Made by a program: the position numbers and the translations under genes
Shown: piece by piece, positions 5,816 to 6,757 of the stretch
Position numbering within the stretch: position 1 is the stretch's first letter
How the letters are laid out: each line of letters opens with the position of its first letter
The notes under the pieces: generated by a model
Seen by the model: only the letters and a program-made list of their open reading frames with translations
Told to the model about the DNA's origin: nothing
The model's database searches: none
Source of the DNA: Erysipelotrichaceae bacterium
GTDB lineage: Bacteria > Bacillota_I > Bacilli_A > Erysipelotrichales > Erysipelotrichaceae
DNA: 6,757 nucleotides
Assembly (NCBI GenBank): GCA_030533035.1
Contig: JAUNJW010000111.1
Span: forward strand, 1 to 6,757
Direction: 5' to 3'

Positions 5816-6757
5816 ATGACTAATTGGAAAAACCTTGATACGCTCGCTTCGTACAAGGAACTCGAATCCCTCGCACGCGTGGACCTGCCGGCAGTGATGG
5901 CCGGTGAAAACGGCGCTGAGCGTGTCAGGAACTATTCAGTGCCGATGGCTGAAGGACTGGTCTTCAACTATGCCGCCAAAGCAGTTGATGATGACATCCT
6001 CAAAGCCCTGGCAAAACTGGCTGAAGAGCAGGAACTGCTCGACAAGTTCGCAGCCCTCTACAACGGCGAAGTTGTCAACACCGGTGAAAAGCGTCTGGTT
6101 CTCCACCAGCTGTGCCGCGGCCAGCTCGGTGACGACGTCATCGCTGACGGTGTCAACAAGCGCGAATTCTATGTCAAACAGCAGACAAGAATCGCTGAAT
6201 TCGCAAAGAAAGTCCACAATGGCGAAATCACAAACGCTGACGGTGAAAAGTTCACAACAGTCGTACAGATCGGCATCGGCGGATCCGACCTCGGTCCCCG
6301 CGCCATTTACATCGCCCTGGAAAACTGGGCAAAGAGATTCGGCAAACTGAAGATGAACGCCGCTTTCATCTCCAACGTTGACCCTGATGACGCAGCCGGT
6401 GTTCTCTCCAACATCGATGTCAAGCATTCCCTGTTTGTCCTGGTCTCCAAGTCCGGCACAACCCTGGAAACACTGACAAACGAATCCTTCGTCAAGAACG
6501 CCCTGCAGGAAGCAGGCCTCGACCCGGGCAAGCACATGGTCGCTGTCACCAGCGAAACATCCCCGCTCGCCAAGAATGAAGGCTACCTCGACGCATTCTT
6601 CATGGATGACTACATCGGCGGCCGTTATTCTTCCTCTTCCGCAGTCGGCGGCGCAGTTCTTTCCCTGGCTTTCGGTCCGGAAGTCTTCGCTGACTTCCTC
6701 GATGGCGCAGCGGAAGCTGACAAGCTTGCAAAAGAGAAGGATATCTTCAAGAACGCA
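5816..6757 (+). CDS. pgi: Glucose-6-phosphate isomerase, N-terminal 314 codons (cut by window end)
   Basis: Interconverts glucose 6-phosphate and fructose 6-phosphate in cytoplasmic glycolysis. The open frame runs to the window edge with no stop, so only the first 314 residues are visible. Sugar-phosphate isomerase motifs are clear: GIGGSDLGPRA (153-163), SKSGTTLET (211-219), which binds the phosphate, and YIGGRYSSSSAVGG (266-279), which carries the active-site arginine R270. The catalytic glutamate, histidine and C-terminal lysine should lie beyond the window. GIGGSDLG near residue 153 matches the long (about 530-550 residue) form, whereas the short form of many Gram-positive bacteria has it much earlier. 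From memory the N-terminus resembles Treponema enzymes. Codons strongly favour AAC, GAC, ATC and CTG/CTC, as in highly expressed genes. The start is fixed by AGGAGG seven bases upstream. Confidence 0.95.
   Translation, partial: MTNWKNLDTLASYKELESLARVDLPAVMAGENGAERVRNYSVPMAEGLVFNYAAKAVDDDILKALAKLAEEQELLDKFAALYNGEVVNTGEKRLVLHQLCRGQLGDDVIADGVNKREFYVKQQTRIAEFAKKVHNGEITNADGEKFTTVVQIGIGGSDLGPRAIYIALENWAKRFGKLKMNAAFISNVDPDDAAGVLSNIDVKHSLFVLVSKSGTTLETLTNESFVKNALQEAGLDPGKHMVAVTSETSPLAKNEGYLDAFFMDDYIGGRYSSSSAVGGAVLSLAFGPEVFADFLDGAAEADKLAKEKDIFKNA

Noticed and set aside
5614..5856. An 81-residue N-terminal extension of the metallophosphoesterase starting at an ATG at 5856
   Set aside because: The extension has no family features and overlaps the pgi start and ribosome site on the opposite strand. 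The ATG at 5613 has its own ribosome site and puts the DxH motif at the usual place.
5936..6573. Minus-strand open frames opposite pgi (5936-6535 and 6307-6573)
   Set aside because: Both are antisense to an unambiguous, strongly codon-biased pgi and have no family features.

Overview
The window looks like ordinary chromosomal DNA from a Gram-positive, low-to-medium G+C bacterium of the Bacillota. The base composition looks roughly balanced. Shine-Dalgarno sites are strong and purine-rich, and one stretch matches the Bacillota catabolite-response (cre) consensus exactly. The long-form glucose-6-phosphate isomerase, which from memory resembles Treponema and Erysipelotrichia enzymes, makes an Erysipelotrichia-like host a reasonable guess. 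That is inference and was not checked against any database.

Layout. Bases 1-208 may hold the last 26 codons of an upstream gene. They are followed by an AT-rich control region with a cre/LacI-type operator, an imperfect inverted repeat and a possible promoter. This leads into a plus-strand class I glutamine amidotransferase-like hydrolase of the peptidase C26 / PuuD type (209-934), which ends at a strong intrinsic terminator (941-969). Converging on that terminator is a tightly packed minus-strand operon. In order of transcription it holds a calcineurin-like metallophosphoesterase (5613-4960), a YgiQ-family radical SAM protein (4927-2990), a class IV (D-amino-acid-type) aminotransferase (2984-2124) and an isoaspartyl-dipeptidase-like metallohydrolase (2111-969). 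Gaps between these genes are 32, 5 and 12 bases. A 202-base divergent region (5614-5815) separates the operon from a plus-strand glucose-6-phosphate isomerase gene, pgi, cut off at the window end (5816 to beyond 6757).

How the parts may fit together. Three enzymes act on small peptides or amino acids with unusual bonds or chirality: the C26 hydrolase on gamma-glutamyl bonds, the IadA-like enzyme on beta-aspartyl bonds, and the class IV aminotransferase probably on D-amino acids. A shared role in salvaging or recycling iso-peptides and D-amino acids, for example from damaged protein or peptidoglycan, is plausible but unproven. YgiQ and the metallophosphoesterase have no established link to this. 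pgi belongs to central glycolysis and is a neighbour, not a partner.

I found no CRISPR array, RNA gene, complete mobile element or clearly new system. The most interesting points are the apparent loss of a substrate-binding arginine in the IadA-like enzyme, the peptide/D-amino-acid gene cluster, and the repeated operator-like or insertion-element-end-like motifs at 81-160.
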